A stretch of DNA of 64,000 bases from Arthrobacter methylotrophus (GTDB lineage: Bacteria; Actinomycetota; Actinomycetes; Actinomycetales; Micrococcaceae), in contig NZ_BAABED010000001.1 of NCBI RefSeq assembly GCF_039539965.1, positions 868,001-932,000 on the forward strand, written 5' to 3'. The notes below the pieces were generated by a model that saw nothing but the letters and a program-made list of their open reading frames with translations, was not told where the DNA came from and did no database searches. Both the position numbers and the translations under genes were made by a program. Positions 15,648 through 23,467 of the stretch are shown one piece after another (the stretch's first letter is position 1; every line of letters starts with the position of its first letter).

Positions 15648-16923
15648 TTCGACCTCCTAGTTTCCTGATCGGGGCTCCATCTTCGTGGGTTCTCCAGTCG
15701 TCCGGGAGCAAACGGTCCAAGAGGTCATCAACAGTCACCGCCCCCACCAAGCGGCCGGCGCTGTTGACTACCGGGAGGGAATTGAGGTTGTAGGAGGCCA
15801 TGGTGTGGCTGACCTCGCTGACGCTTGCGTGATCCGAAACCGGTTCGAGGTTCTTGTCCACGATGCTGCCCAGCTGCTCCGGCGGTGCGCTCCGGAGCAA
15901 TTGCTGGATATGCACGACGCCGAGGAATCGCCCTGTGGGGGTCTCCAAGGGTGGGCGGCAAATAAAGATGGCCGAAGCCAGGGCAGGGGAGAGTTCTTCG
16001 CTACGAACATGAGCCAGCGCTTCAGCGACCGTAGCTTCCGGGGGAAGGATGACCGGGACAGGGGTCATCAGACCGCCGGCTGTGTCTTCGTCATATTGCA
16101 GGAGCCTACGGACGTCATCGGCCTCGTCGGGCTCCATCAAGAGCAGCAGTTCCTCCGCTTTTGCGGAGGGCAAATCAGCCAGCAGGTCCGCGGCGTCGTC
16201 CGGGTCCATTTCTTCCAGCACGTCTGCGGCACGTTCATTGTCCAGCGCGGACAGCAGCGTTACCTGGTCCTCTTCCGGCAATTCCTGGAGCACGTCGGCC
16301 AGTCGTTCATCCTGGAGCTCACTGGCCACCTCGATCCTGCGCTTGTCCGACATTTCCTGGAGCGCATCGGCGAAGTCTGCAGGCTTGAGGTCCTCGTGCG
16401 TGGCCACGAAATGGCTGGCACCCTGTGGATCGTTATCGGAGCCTTGCAGCGTGTCCGCCCAGTCCACCAGCAGCGTGTGGCCCCGACGCAGCCCCCTTAG
16501 CCTTGAGGTGGATGTGCCACGGCGAACGAAGAGCTTGGAGACCAGCCAGTCGCCGTTGCGCTGCTGGTCCATGGCGATGTCTTCGATGATGGCGTCGCCG
16601 CTGCCGTCCTTGAGTGTCACCTTGCGGTCAAAGAGTTCGCCCACCACGAGTTGCTCGGCGCCGCGTTGTTGGAATCGGCGCAGATTGACCAGCCCGGTGC
16701 AGATGATCTGGCTCTGGTCCATGGACGTCAGCCGGGTCATGGGGACGAAGACCCGCTTCTTGCCCGGAACTTCGACGACGATACCCACAGCGTGCGGGGC
16801 TCCGCGCAATCCGCGTGAGAGCACCACGACATCACGCAGCCGGCCCAGGCGATCGCCCAAGGGGTCGAAGACGTCGAGGCCGAGCAAGCGCGCAACAAAG
16901 ATGCGTGAAGGATTTCTGCTCAC
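15640..16923 (-). CDS. MgtE N-terminal domain and CBS domain protein
   Basis: The 427 residues contain a PRC-barrel-like N-terminal part (DVFDPLGDRLGRLRDVVVL), a superhelical MgtE_N domain with repeated acidic blocks (LQEMSDKRRIEVASEL, VLQELPEEDQVTLLSAL, VLEEMDPDDAADLLADL), and two CBS domains (GGLMTPVPVILPPEATVAEAL; LPVVNSAGRLVGAVTVDDLLD). The membrane part of a real MgtE channel is absent, so this is a soluble sensor-like protein and not a magnesium channel by itself. It might sense Mg2+ or nucleotides for the coupled DUF1003 membrane protein; that is inference. GTG start; a TAGCCT box lies six bases upstream. Confidence 0.82.
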   Translation of the reverse strand: MSRNPSRIFVARLLGLDVFDPLGDRLGRLRDVVVLSRGLRGAPHAVGIVVEVPGKKRVFVPMTRLTSMDQSQIICTGLVNLRRFQQRGAEQLVVGELFDRKVTLKDGSGDAIIEDIAMDQQRNGDWLVSKLFVRRGTSTSRLRGLRRGHTLLVDWADTLQGSDNDPQGASHFVATHEDLKPADFADALQEMSDKRRIEVASELQDERLADVLQELPEEDQVTLLSALDNERAADVLEEMDPDDAADLLADLPSAKAEELLLLMEPDEADDVRRLLQYDEDTAGGLMTPVPVILPPEATVAEALAHVRSEELSPALASAIFICRPPLETPTGRFLGVVHIQQLLRSAPPEQLGSIVDKNLEPVSDHASVSEVSHTMASYNLNSLPVVNSAGRLVGAVTVDDLLDRLLPDDWRTHEDGAPIRKLGGRIG

Positions 16924-16929
16924 CCTTAC

Positions 16930-16935
16930 AGGCTA
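16930..16935 (-). promoter_or_regulatory. -10 box of the MgtE-N/CBS operon (leaderless)
   Basis: TAGCCT on the minus strand, six bases before the GTG start. Confidence 0.5.
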
Positions 16936-16980
16936 CCGAGTCTGCTCTCCTTTAGCTGAATTTCAGCCGGTTCACATGTG

Positions 16981-16986
16981 TATAGG
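16981..16986 (+). promoter_or_regulatory. -10 box of the general stress protein gene
   Basis: TATAGG, five bases before the ATG at 16992. The last base differs from TANNNT but the position is the same as at other leaderless starts. Confidence 0.4.
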
Positions 16987-16991
16987 ACAGA

Positions 16992-17822
16992 ATGGGGGGT
17001 ATGGCGAACATTTTCGGTGCCCCCAAGGCCACGGAGGAATCCCGCAGCGTCCCCAAGGGTGACACTGTTGGCTCCTACACCTCCTATCTTGATGCCCAGA
17101 AGGCGGTGGATTATCTGGCCGACCAGCAGTTCCCGGTCCAACATGTCTCCATTGTGGGAAACGACCTCAAAATGGTGGAGCGGGTCACAGGACGGCTCAG
17201 CTACCCGCGTGTCGCGTTCTCGGGTGCCCTGAGCGGCATGTGGTTCGGCCTCTTCGTCGGGGTCATGCTTTCGTTCTTCACCCCGGCTGGGGGACCGTTC
17301 TCGATTGTGACCTCGGTGCTCATGGGTGCGGCCTTCTTCATGCTTTTTGGGATCGTCACCTACGCCGCACAGCGCGGGAAGCGGGACTTCACCTCCACCA
17401 GTCAGGTTGTGGCGACCAACTATGACGTCATTGTCGCGTTGGAAGCATCACAGGAAGCCCGCCGTCTCCTTCACCAACTGCCGATGAATCCCTCCGAGGC
17501 AGCGTTTGGACGGCATCCGCAGGCATACCCTCCGCAGGACCACCAGAACCCGCCGGTCCAGCCTGGTCCTTCGAAGCGCCCGGGTCCGGAACGGCCGGCG
17601 TCCTGGCAGGACCCCTATGGCCAACGCAGCCCCGAGACCGGGCAGGGAACGGCCGGCGAGGCCGCCCGTCCGGTTCCGGATGCCCCAGTCGAGGCAGCTC
17701 GGCCGACAGCCGCTGTCCGCTACCCGGACCTTCCGGACGGCAGGCCACAGTACGGTGTGCGGGTGAACGATGGCGGAAACAGCGAGCAAGGCGCCAACGG
17801 CGAGGACACCGCCAAGGACTAG
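16992..17822 (+). CDS. General stress protein 17M-like membrane protein
   Basis: Residues 25-90 match the YflT/general stress protein domain (VGSYTSYLDAQKAVDYLADQQFPVQHVSIVGNDLKMVERV). Two membrane segments follow (LSGMWFGLFVGVMLSFF and GPFSIVTSVLMGAAFFMLFG), then a second conserved stretch (VVATNYDVIVALEASQEARRLL) and a long Pro/Gly-rich disordered tail. Role unknown; the name comes from Bacillus relatives induced by stress. ATG at 16992 gives MGGMANIF; ATG at 17001 is also possible. The promoter spacing favours 16992. Rv1234 is the likely counterpart from gene order. Confidence 0.78.
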   Translation: MGGMANIFGAPKATEESRSVPKGDTVGSYTSYLDAQKAVDYLADQQFPVQHVSIVGNDLKMVERVTGRLSYPRVAFSGALSGMWFGLFVGVMLSFFTPAGGPFSIVTSVLMGAAFFMLFGIVTYAAQRGKRDFTSTSQVVATNYDVIVALEASQEARRLLHQLPMNPSEAAFGRHPQAYPPQDHQNPPVQPGPSKRPGPERPASWQDPYGQRSPETGQGTAGEAARPVPDAPVEAARPTAAVRYPDLPDGRPQYGVRVNDGGNSEQGANGEDTAKD

Positions 17823-17907
17823 CCGCAAGCAGCGCCCAGCATCGCGGCGGTTCGGCAGTCCGGCGAGATCGCTGCCCGTCACCACTACTAGGACAGCGCA
17901 AGCAAAA

Positions 17908-17945
17908 GAGGCGGGCTGCCGGATCAGTATCCGGTAGCCCGCCTC
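17908..17945. terminator. Bidirectional terminator between convergent genes
   Basis: GAGGCGGGCT and AGCCCGCCTC arms continue into a CCGGAT/ATCCGG inner stem with a four-base loop. It serves the stress-protein gene and pepP. Confidence 0.75.
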
Positions 17946-17964
17946 CCGCGTTCTGCTTCAGTGG

Positions 17965-19548
17965 CTAGGATTCGGCATCCTGGTAGATGCCCGCCATCCA
18001 TGACTCGACGTCGTCGGCCTTGCGGGGGAGGGCCGCGCTGAGGTTGACGGGACCGTCAACAGTCATCAGGATGTCGTCCTCGATCCGGACACCGGTTCCG
18101 CGGTACTCCTCGGGAATGGCGAGGTCCTCGTTCTTGAAGTAGAGCCCCGGTTCGATAGTGAAGACCATGCCCGCGGTGAGTACTCCGTCCAGGTAGAGGT
18201 CACGCTTGGCCTGGGCACAGTCGTGGACCTCCAAGCCAAGGTGGTGGCTGGTTCCGTGGGGCATCCAGCGGCGGTGCTGCTGGCCCTCGCTGCTGATGGC
18301 CTCCTCCACGGAGACGGGCAGCAAGCCCCACTCGGCGAGGCGCTCGGCAAGGACTGTGGTGGCTGCGGTATGGATGTCGCGGAACTTCACTCCCGGCCGG
18401 GCTACGGCAAATCCGGCGTCGGCCGCGTCAAGGACCGCTTCATAGACCTTGCGCTGGACGTCTGAGAATTTCCCGTTGGCTGGAATGGTCCGGGTGACGT
18501 CTGCTGTGTAGAGCGAATCCGCCTCCACTCCGGCGTCCAGCAGTAGGAGATCGCCGGCGTTGACCTTGCCCGTGTTCCGGGTCCAGTGCAGCACGGTGGC
18601 GTTGTTTCCCGCGGCCGCGATCGTGTCGTAGCCGAGCTCGTTCCCTTCCTCACGGGCGCGCGCGAAGAAAGCGCCTTCGATGACGCGTTCACCGCGGTGG
18701 TGGGTCATGGCCCGGGGCAAGGCGCGGACCACGTCGGCGAAGCCCTCCACCGTCGCGGCAACGGCGACCTTCATTTGCTCGATTTCCCAGGCGTCCTTGA
18801 GCAAACGCAATTCGGAGAGGGCCTCGCTCAGCAGTTCGTCCAGGGCATCGAGTTCTCCGAGATCCAGGTTGTCCGGATCCTTGGCTGTGTTGTAGCGGGC
18901 CGTGTCCACGAGGGCATCAATGTTTTCGTCAACTTTGCGGACCAGACGGATGGAGATGCCGCCGATTTCCGGTGCACCGACATTCTTGGTGATGGCCATC
19001 TCGAGTTCGTCGATATGCGCCGTCTTGAGGCCAAGGCGCGCTTCGAATTCAGCGAGCGTCGGACGCGCGCCGATCCAGAACTCACCGGAACGCGAGTCGG
19101 CGTAGAACTGTTCGGTGTCGCGGCCGGCCAACGGACGGAAGTAGAGCGTCGCACGGTGGTTGCCGCCGTCGTCGCCGGTTCCCTCCTCGACGGGTTCCAG
19201 GACCAGCACGGCATCGGGCTCGTGGTCCAGGCCCAAGCCCGTGAGGTGGGCAAAGCCGGAGTGGGGGCGGAATCGATAGTCGCAATCGTTCGAGCGGACC
19301 TTGAGCGGACCCGCAGGCACGACGAGGCGCAAACCGGAAAATTTGTCGGAGATGGCCCGACGACGCGTGGCGGCATGGTCTGCAACGGTGTCGCGCGCAG
19401 GGGTTACCTGCGGCGCGGGCGCCCAATTGCTGGCCATGAACGCCTTGAAGGCATCGGATGTGGGCCGCTGGGAACGGTTGTTGACGCGTTCCTCCAGCGG
19501 CTGGGAGGCTGTGTTTTCACCGTTTTGGGTGTTTTCTGCATCTTTCAC
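17965..19548 (-). CDS. pepP: Xaa-Pro aminopeptidase (aminopeptidase P)
   Basis: The enzyme removes an N-terminal residue that precedes proline. The 527 residues comprise an N-terminal AMP_N domain (about 50-200; FSGLRLVVPAGPLKVRSNDCDYRF) and a pita-bread M24 domain. Metal ligands are visible: LLLDAGVEADSLYTADVTRT (two Asp), the MPHGTSHHLGLEVHD histidine, FTIEPGLYF and RIEDDILMT (two Glu). The GTG start has only a weak GACGAT box six bases upstream and no ribosome binding site. It is divergent from the PHP gene. The acidic N-terminal 30 residues are variable. Confidence 0.9.
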   Translation of the reverse strand: MKDAENTQNGENTASQPLEERVNNRSQRPTSDAFKAFMASNWAPAPQVTPARDTVADHAATRRRAISDKFSGLRLVVPAGPLKVRSNDCDYRFRPHSGFAHLTGLGLDHEPDAVLVLEPVEEGTGDDGGNHRATLYFRPLAGRDTEQFYADSRSGEFWIGARPTLAEFEARLGLKTAHIDELEMAITKNVGAPEIGGISIRLVRKVDENIDALVDTARYNTAKDPDNLDLGELDALDELLSEALSELRLLKDAWEIEQMKVAVAATVEGFADVVRALPRAMTHHRGERVIEGAFFARAREEGNELGYDTIAAAGNNATVLHWTRNTGKVNAGDLLLLDAGVEADSLYTADVTRTIPANGKFSDVQRKVYEAVLDAADAGFAVARPGVKFRDIHTAATTVLAERLAEWGLLPVSVEEAISSEGQQHRRWMPHGTSHHLGLEVHDCAQAKRDLYLDGVLTAGMVFTIEPGLYFKNEDLAIPEEYRGTGVRIEDDILMTVDGPVNLSAALPRKADDVESWMAGIYQDAES

Positions 19549-19616
19549 CGTCCCATCGTCCCATCAAGCCCTGCGCTAGGCCAACGTCGCAACGGTCCAA
19601 GCGGTCCTTGATCAAA

Positions 19617-19622
19617 TAGGCT
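19617..19622 (+). promoter_or_regulatory. -10 box of the PHP gene (leaderless)
   Basis: TAGGCT, six bases before the GTG at 19629. The six spacer bases GGGAAA could act as a very close ribosome binding site instead. Confidence 0.45.
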
Positions 19623-19628
19623 GGGAAA

Positions 19629-20474
19629 GTGAAGATCGACCTGCATGCGCACTCCAATGTTTCTGACGGGACCGAGGCTCCCGCGGGAGTGATCGCTTCG
19701 GCTTCTGCCGCGGGTCTGGATGTGGTGGCCCTGACCGACCACGACTCCACTGACGGTTGGGGCGGGGCGTCCACCGCCGCCCTCGAGTACGGCATTGCTT
19801 TCGTGCCGGGCATGGAGATTTCCTGCCGGACGCGGGAGGGGATCAGCGTCCATTTGTTGAGCTACCTTCATGATCCCGGGCATCCCGGCTTGCTCGAAGA
19901 AATTACCAAGGCGAAGGATGCGAGGCTTACACGGGCCAAACGCATGGTCACGCTCCTGGCCGAGGATTACCCCTTGAGCTGGGACGACGTGATCCACCAT
20001 GTGGCTCCCGGTGCGACCGTGGGCCGCCCGCACATCGCCGATGCCCTTGTGGCCGCTGGCGCGGTGGCAGACCGGTCCGAGGCTTTCACCGCGATTCTGA
20101 CCTCCCACTCACGCTACTTCGTGCAGCACTATGCACCTGACCCGGCGGTCGCCGTCGAACTCGTCCGGGCGGCGGGCGGCGTCCCGGTCTTCGCCCACCC
20201 TGTGGCCTCGGCCCGCGGCCGGGTGGTCGGGGAACGGACATACAGGGAGATGATCGACGCCGGCCTCCAAGGGCTGGAAGTCGAACACCGCGATAATCCT
20301 GAAGAAGGCCGCGTGTTCCTGCGTCGCATGGCCGCCGAGCACGGGTTGTTCATGACGGGTTCGTCCGACTACCACGGAACGGGCAAACCGAATTTGCTCG
20401 GGGAGAACCTGACGTCCCCGGAGGTCCTGGCCCGCATCGAGGAACTGGGCACGGGAAGCACGGTAGTCCGCTAA
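19629..20474 (+). CDS. PHP-domain phosphoesterase
   Basis: The 281-residue protein is a stand-alone PHP domain. Metal-binding motifs are clear: DLHAHSNVSDG at the N-terminus, ALTDHDSTDGWG, PGMEISCRT, GRPHIADAL, and the C-terminal EVEHRDNPEEG and TGSSDYHG. Relatives hydrolyse nucleoside 3',5'-bisphosphates or act on short RNA/DNA ends (YciV/RnaseAM-like), with three divalent metals. A cytoplasmic nuclease or phosphatase role is likely; the exact substrate is not determined. A 66-bp palindromic repeat lies right after the stop. Confidence 0.85.
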   Translation: MKIDLHAHSNVSDGTEAPAGVIASASAAGLDVVALTDHDSTDGWGGASTAALEYGIAFVPGMEISCRTREGISVHLLSYLHDPGHPGLLEEITKAKDARLTRAKRMVTLLAEDYPLSWDDVIHHVAPGATVGRPHIADALVAAGAVADRSEAFTAILTSHSRYFVQHYAPDPAVAVELVRAAGGVPVFAHPVASARGRVVGERTYREMIDAGLQGLEVEHRDNPEEGRVFLRRMAAEHGLFMTGSSDYHGTGKPNLLGENLTSPEVLARIEELGTGSTVVR

Positions 20475-20482
20475 CCTTCCGG

Positions 20483-20548
20483 CCCAACTGACTGGCATTT
20501 GTTGTCGTTCTCAGTCTTCAGAGCGACAACAAGTGCGAGCTAGTTGGG
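20483..20548. repeat. 66-bp REP-like imperfect palindrome
   Basis: Two 30-base arms match in inverse orientation at about 24 positions, including CCCAACT/AGTTGGG ends and a perfect TTGTTGTCG/CGACAACAA core, around a six-base loop. It lies between convergent genes and could act as a terminator or as an extragenic palindromic repeat. I saw no second copy in the window. Confidence 0.65.
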
Positions 20549-20573
20549 GTAGGAGATGGCCTTGCCGTTCAGG
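20541..20573 (-). pseudogene. Relic of the methyltransferase 3' end
   Basis: This 33-base stretch matches 20616-20648 at 29 positions. On the minus strand it reads LNGKAISYPN then stop, against LDGRAIFYPN then stop at the end of the neighbouring methyltransferase. It has no start and no body, so it is a leftover of a duplication or replacement of the gene's end. Confidence 0.6.
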
Positions 20574-20614
20574 GTTCCCTGGCCGAGCCTGCGAGGCGAG
20601 GGTGGCGGTGGGGA

Positions 20615-21478
20615 CTAGTTGGGGTAGAAGATGGCCCTGCCGTCCAGACGCTTACGCATCACATCGATAGCCGGCGCGTTTTGGTCCACGCACACGAACC
20701 TGCGCCCCAATTTCGCCGCGACCGAACCAAGCGTGCCGGAACCGGCAAAGAAGTCCAGGCACCAGTCGCCTGGCCGGCTCGATGCCGTCACGATCCGGCG
20801 GACAAGTCCTTCCGGCTTTTGCGTGGGATAGCCCGTCTTTTCCCGGCCCGTAGGCGAAACGATGGTGTGCCACCACACGTCCGTGGGCAGCTTTCCCAGT
20901 TCCCGTTTGGCCGGCGTCACCAGGCCCGGCGCCATGTACGGCTCGCGGTCCACCTCGGCGTTGTCGAAGTGGTATCTGGCGGGGTTTTTGACGTACACGA
21001 GGATGTTGTCGTGCTTGGTGGGCCAGCGGTTCTTGGCACGGGCGCCGTAGTCGTAAGCCCAGATGATCTCGTTCAGGAAGCATTCGCGGCCGAAGATCGA
21101 GTCCAGCATCACCTTGGCGTAGTGCACCTCACGGTAGTCCAGGTGCAGGTACAAGGTGCCGTCGTCGGCGAGCAAGCGCCAAGCTTCCAGGAGCCGTGGT
21201 TCCAGGAAGGACCAGTAGTCGCTGAAGGCGTCGTCGTAGCTGTGCAGGGCGCCTTTGATGGTGTCATAGGACCGCCCCTTGAAGCCGACGCGGTCGCCGT
21301 CGCCGTCGGCGTTGCGGACCATGCGGGTTTCCTGGCGCCGCTGGACCCGGCCTGTATTGAAGGGCGGGTCCACGTAGATCAGTGTGAAGGCGCCGTCCGG
21401 CAGAGTCGGGAGGAAATCCGCGTTGTCCGCGTGCACCACCAAATTGCTGCCGTCCGGCGCCCAAACAGTCTCTGTCAT
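20615..21478 (-). CDS. Orphan beta-class DNA methyltransferase
   Basis: This 287-residue SAM-dependent DNA methyltransferase has the catalytic motif IV DPPFNTG near residue 36 and the SAM-binding motif FAGSGT near residue 243. That order (IV, recognition region, I) defines the beta class, which makes N6-methyladenine or N4-methylcytosine. KTGYPTQKPEGLVRRIV is the usual motif X region. No restriction endonuclease or specificity gene is nearby. It begins eight bases after the DEAD-box helicase gene on the same strand, so it is probably co-transcribed with it. An epigenetic or housekeeping role is inferred. The recognition sequence cannot be read from the protein. Confidence 0.88.
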   Translation of the reverse strand: MTETVWAPDGSNLVVHADNADFLPTLPDGAFTLIYVDPPFNTGRVQRRQETRMVRNADGDGDRVGFKGRSYDTIKGALHSYDDAFSDYWSFLEPRLLEAWRLLADDGTLYLHLDYREVHYAKVMLDSIFGRECFLNEIIWAYDYGARAKNRWPTKHDNILVYVKNPARYHFDNAEVDREPYMAPGLVTPAKRELGKLPTDVWWHTIVSPTGREKTGYPTQKPEGLVRRIVTASSRPGDWCLDFFAGSGTLGSVAAKLGRRFVCVDQNAPAIDVMRKRLDGRAIFYPN

Positions 21479-21486
21479 TGAAGCCG

Positions 21487-23181
21487 TTAAGCCTCGGTGC
21501 TCTCGGCGGACGCGCCGGAAGCGGTGACTACTTCGCCGTTGCGGCGACGGGTGCGGGAACGGCGTGCGCGGGCAGGCTTGTCCTCGCCGGACTGTGGCTG
21601 GGTCGCGTGTGACTCGGCAGTACCTTCAGCGGGGGCTGCCTCGCCTTCGGACGTACGACGGCGGCGCGTGCGGTTGCGTCCGCCGTCGCCGTTGCCCTCA
21701 CGCGAGGGAGCATCGCCGGATTTGGCGCCGCGGCCTCCACTTTCGCGTCCGCCGTCGCGGCCGGAGCGTCCACGCCCGGAATCGCTGCCGGAACGGGAGT
21801 TCTTCTTGCCGGTCTCGCCGAGGTCTTCGAGGACCTCGGCGTCGACGCCCGCAAGGGTGCGCTGGTTGCGGGGCAGGCGTCCCTTGGTGCCGGCCGGGAT
21901 GTCGAGCTCCTCGAAGAGGTGCGGCGAGGAGGAGTAGGTTTCCACCGGCTCCGGGACGCTCAGGCCGAGTGCCTTGTTGATCAGGCCCCAGCGGGGCATG
22001 TCGTCCCAGTCGACGAAAGTCACGGCGGTGCCCTTGTTGCCGGCTCGGCCGGTGCGGCCGACGCGGTGCAAGTAGATCTTTTCGTCTTCGACGCACTGGT
22101 AGTTGATGACGTGCGTGACGTCGTCGACGTCGATGCCCCGGGCAGCGACGTCAGTGGCGACCAGGACGTCAACCTTGTTGTTGCGGAAAGCGCGCAGGGC
22201 CTGCTCGCGGGCGCCCTGGCCGAGGTCGCCGTGGATGGCGGCGGCGGCGAAGCCGCGGTCCACGAGCTCTTCGGCAACCTTGGCAGCGGTGCGCTTGGTC
22301 TTGGTGAAGATGATGGTGCGGCCGCGGCCGCGGGCCTGCAGGATGCGGGCCACGACCTCGATCTTGTCCATGCTGTGGGCGCGGTAGATCAGCTGGCGGA
22401 TGTCCCGCTTCGTCAGGCCTTCGTCATTCGGGTCTGCGGCACGGATGTGCGTGGGCTGCGTCATGTAGCGACGGGCCATGGCAATGACGGGGCCGGGCAT
22501 GGTGGCTGAGAAGAGAAGAGTCTGGCGGACGGCGGGAGTGCCGGCAATCAGGGTCTCGACGTCTGGAAGGAATCCGAGGTCAAGCATCTCGTCCGCTTCA
22601 TCGAGAATCACCATGCGGACGTTTTTCAGGGTCAGGTGCTTCTGCTTGTAGAGGTCGATCAAACGGCCGGGTGTGCCGACCACAACCTCGACGCCCTTCT
22701 GCAGGGCTTCGATCTGCGGCTCGTAAGCGCGGCCGCCGTAGATGGTGGCGATGCGCGCGTTGCGCTTCCGGGACGCCGTCTGGAGGTCGTTGGCCACCTG
22801 AACAGCAAGTTCGCGGGTAGGTACGATCACAAGGGCCTGGGGAGCACCCGGGACAGCGAGCTTGTCGTAGCCGGCGTCATCCGGGCCCACGACGCGCTGC
22901 AGGGCCGGGATGCCGAAGCCGAGCGTCTTTCCAGTGCCGGTTTTGGCCTGGCCGATGATGTCGTGTCCGCCCAAGGCGACCGGGAGGGTCATGGCCTGGA
23001 TGGGGAAAGGGTGGGTGATTCCGGCGTCGGCGAGCGATTCAACGATGTCGGCGCGGACGTTGTAGTCGGCGAAGGACTTTTCTGCGATTTCGTGGGGTAT
23101 TTCGTCCGAGGAAATGGTCTCCTCGGGTTCGATCGTTTCGGTTCCGTCTGTCAGAACTTCATGGGTGTGCAATTCACTCAC
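21487..23181 (-). CDS. DEAD/DEAH-box RNA helicase
   Basis: This 564-residue ATP-dependent RNA helicase has the full motif set: Q-motif region HPFPIQAMTLP, motif I AKTGTGKT, PTRELAVQ, TPGRLIDL, motif II VILDEADEML, SAT, and the C-terminal ARGIDV and HRVGRTGRAG. After about residue 440 comes a low-complexity Arg/Gly/Ser/Glu tail (SDSGRGRSGRDGGRESGGRG), typical of RNA-binding tails in actinobacterial RhlE/CsdA-like proteins. Roles in ribosome assembly, RNA decay or cold adaptation are usual for the family. About 290 bases separate it from the upstream RNase gene, so it probably has its own promoter and a long leader. The DNA methyltransferase follows in the operon. Confidence 0.92.
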   Translation of the reverse strand: MSELHTHEVLTDGTETIEPEETISSDEIPHEIAEKSFADYNVRADIVESLADAGITHPFPIQAMTLPVALGGHDIIGQAKTGTGKTLGFGIPALQRVVGPDDAGYDKLAVPGAPQALVIVPTRELAVQVANDLQTASRKRNARIATIYGGRAYEPQIEALQKGVEVVVGTPGRLIDLYKQKHLTLKNVRMVILDEADEMLDLGFLPDVETLIAGTPAVRQTLLFSATMPGPVIAMARRYMTQPTHIRAADPNDEGLTKRDIRQLIYRAHSMDKIEVVARILQARGRGRTIIFTKTKRTAAKVAEELVDRGFAAAAIHGDLGQGAREQALRAFRNNKVDVLVATDVAARGIDVDDVTHVINYQCVEDEKIYLHRVGRTGRAGNKGTAVTFVDWDDMPRWGLINKALGLSVPEPVETYSSSPHLFEELDIPAGTKGRLPRNQRTLAGVDAEVLEDLGETGKKNSRSGSDSGRGRSGRDGGRESGGRGAKSGDAPSREGNGDGGRNRTRRRRTSEGEAAPAEGTAESHATQPQSGEDKPARARRSRTRRRNGEVVTASGASAESTEA

Positions 23182-23467
23182 AGTGGAGTTTCCTTATTCA
23201 TTTGGGCTGCGCCGCGTGCTCAACGGTGGTGGCAGGGCCGTTCCGGAGCACGAATGGGCGCAAGCAAATCCAGTGGAAGCCGATCGCGGGCTATCTAAAT
23301 ACTGGCACTGGGGACCAGCTGGTGTATCTCAAGATCGCGTAGGGGCGGGCTTGTTGACGTCAAAAAATTATCTGAATCAACGACCGGGCATCCATTACTA
23401 CTTACACAGTCTACCGTCTGGGGGCAATAAACCCCGGATCGCGGTCTTGGTTCGCGAACGAACGGCG

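Noticed and set aside
20615..21478. Restriction-modification or phage-defence system
   Set aside because: No endonuclease, specificity subunit or other defence gene lies nearby; the methyltransferase is solitary and joined to an RNA helicase gene.
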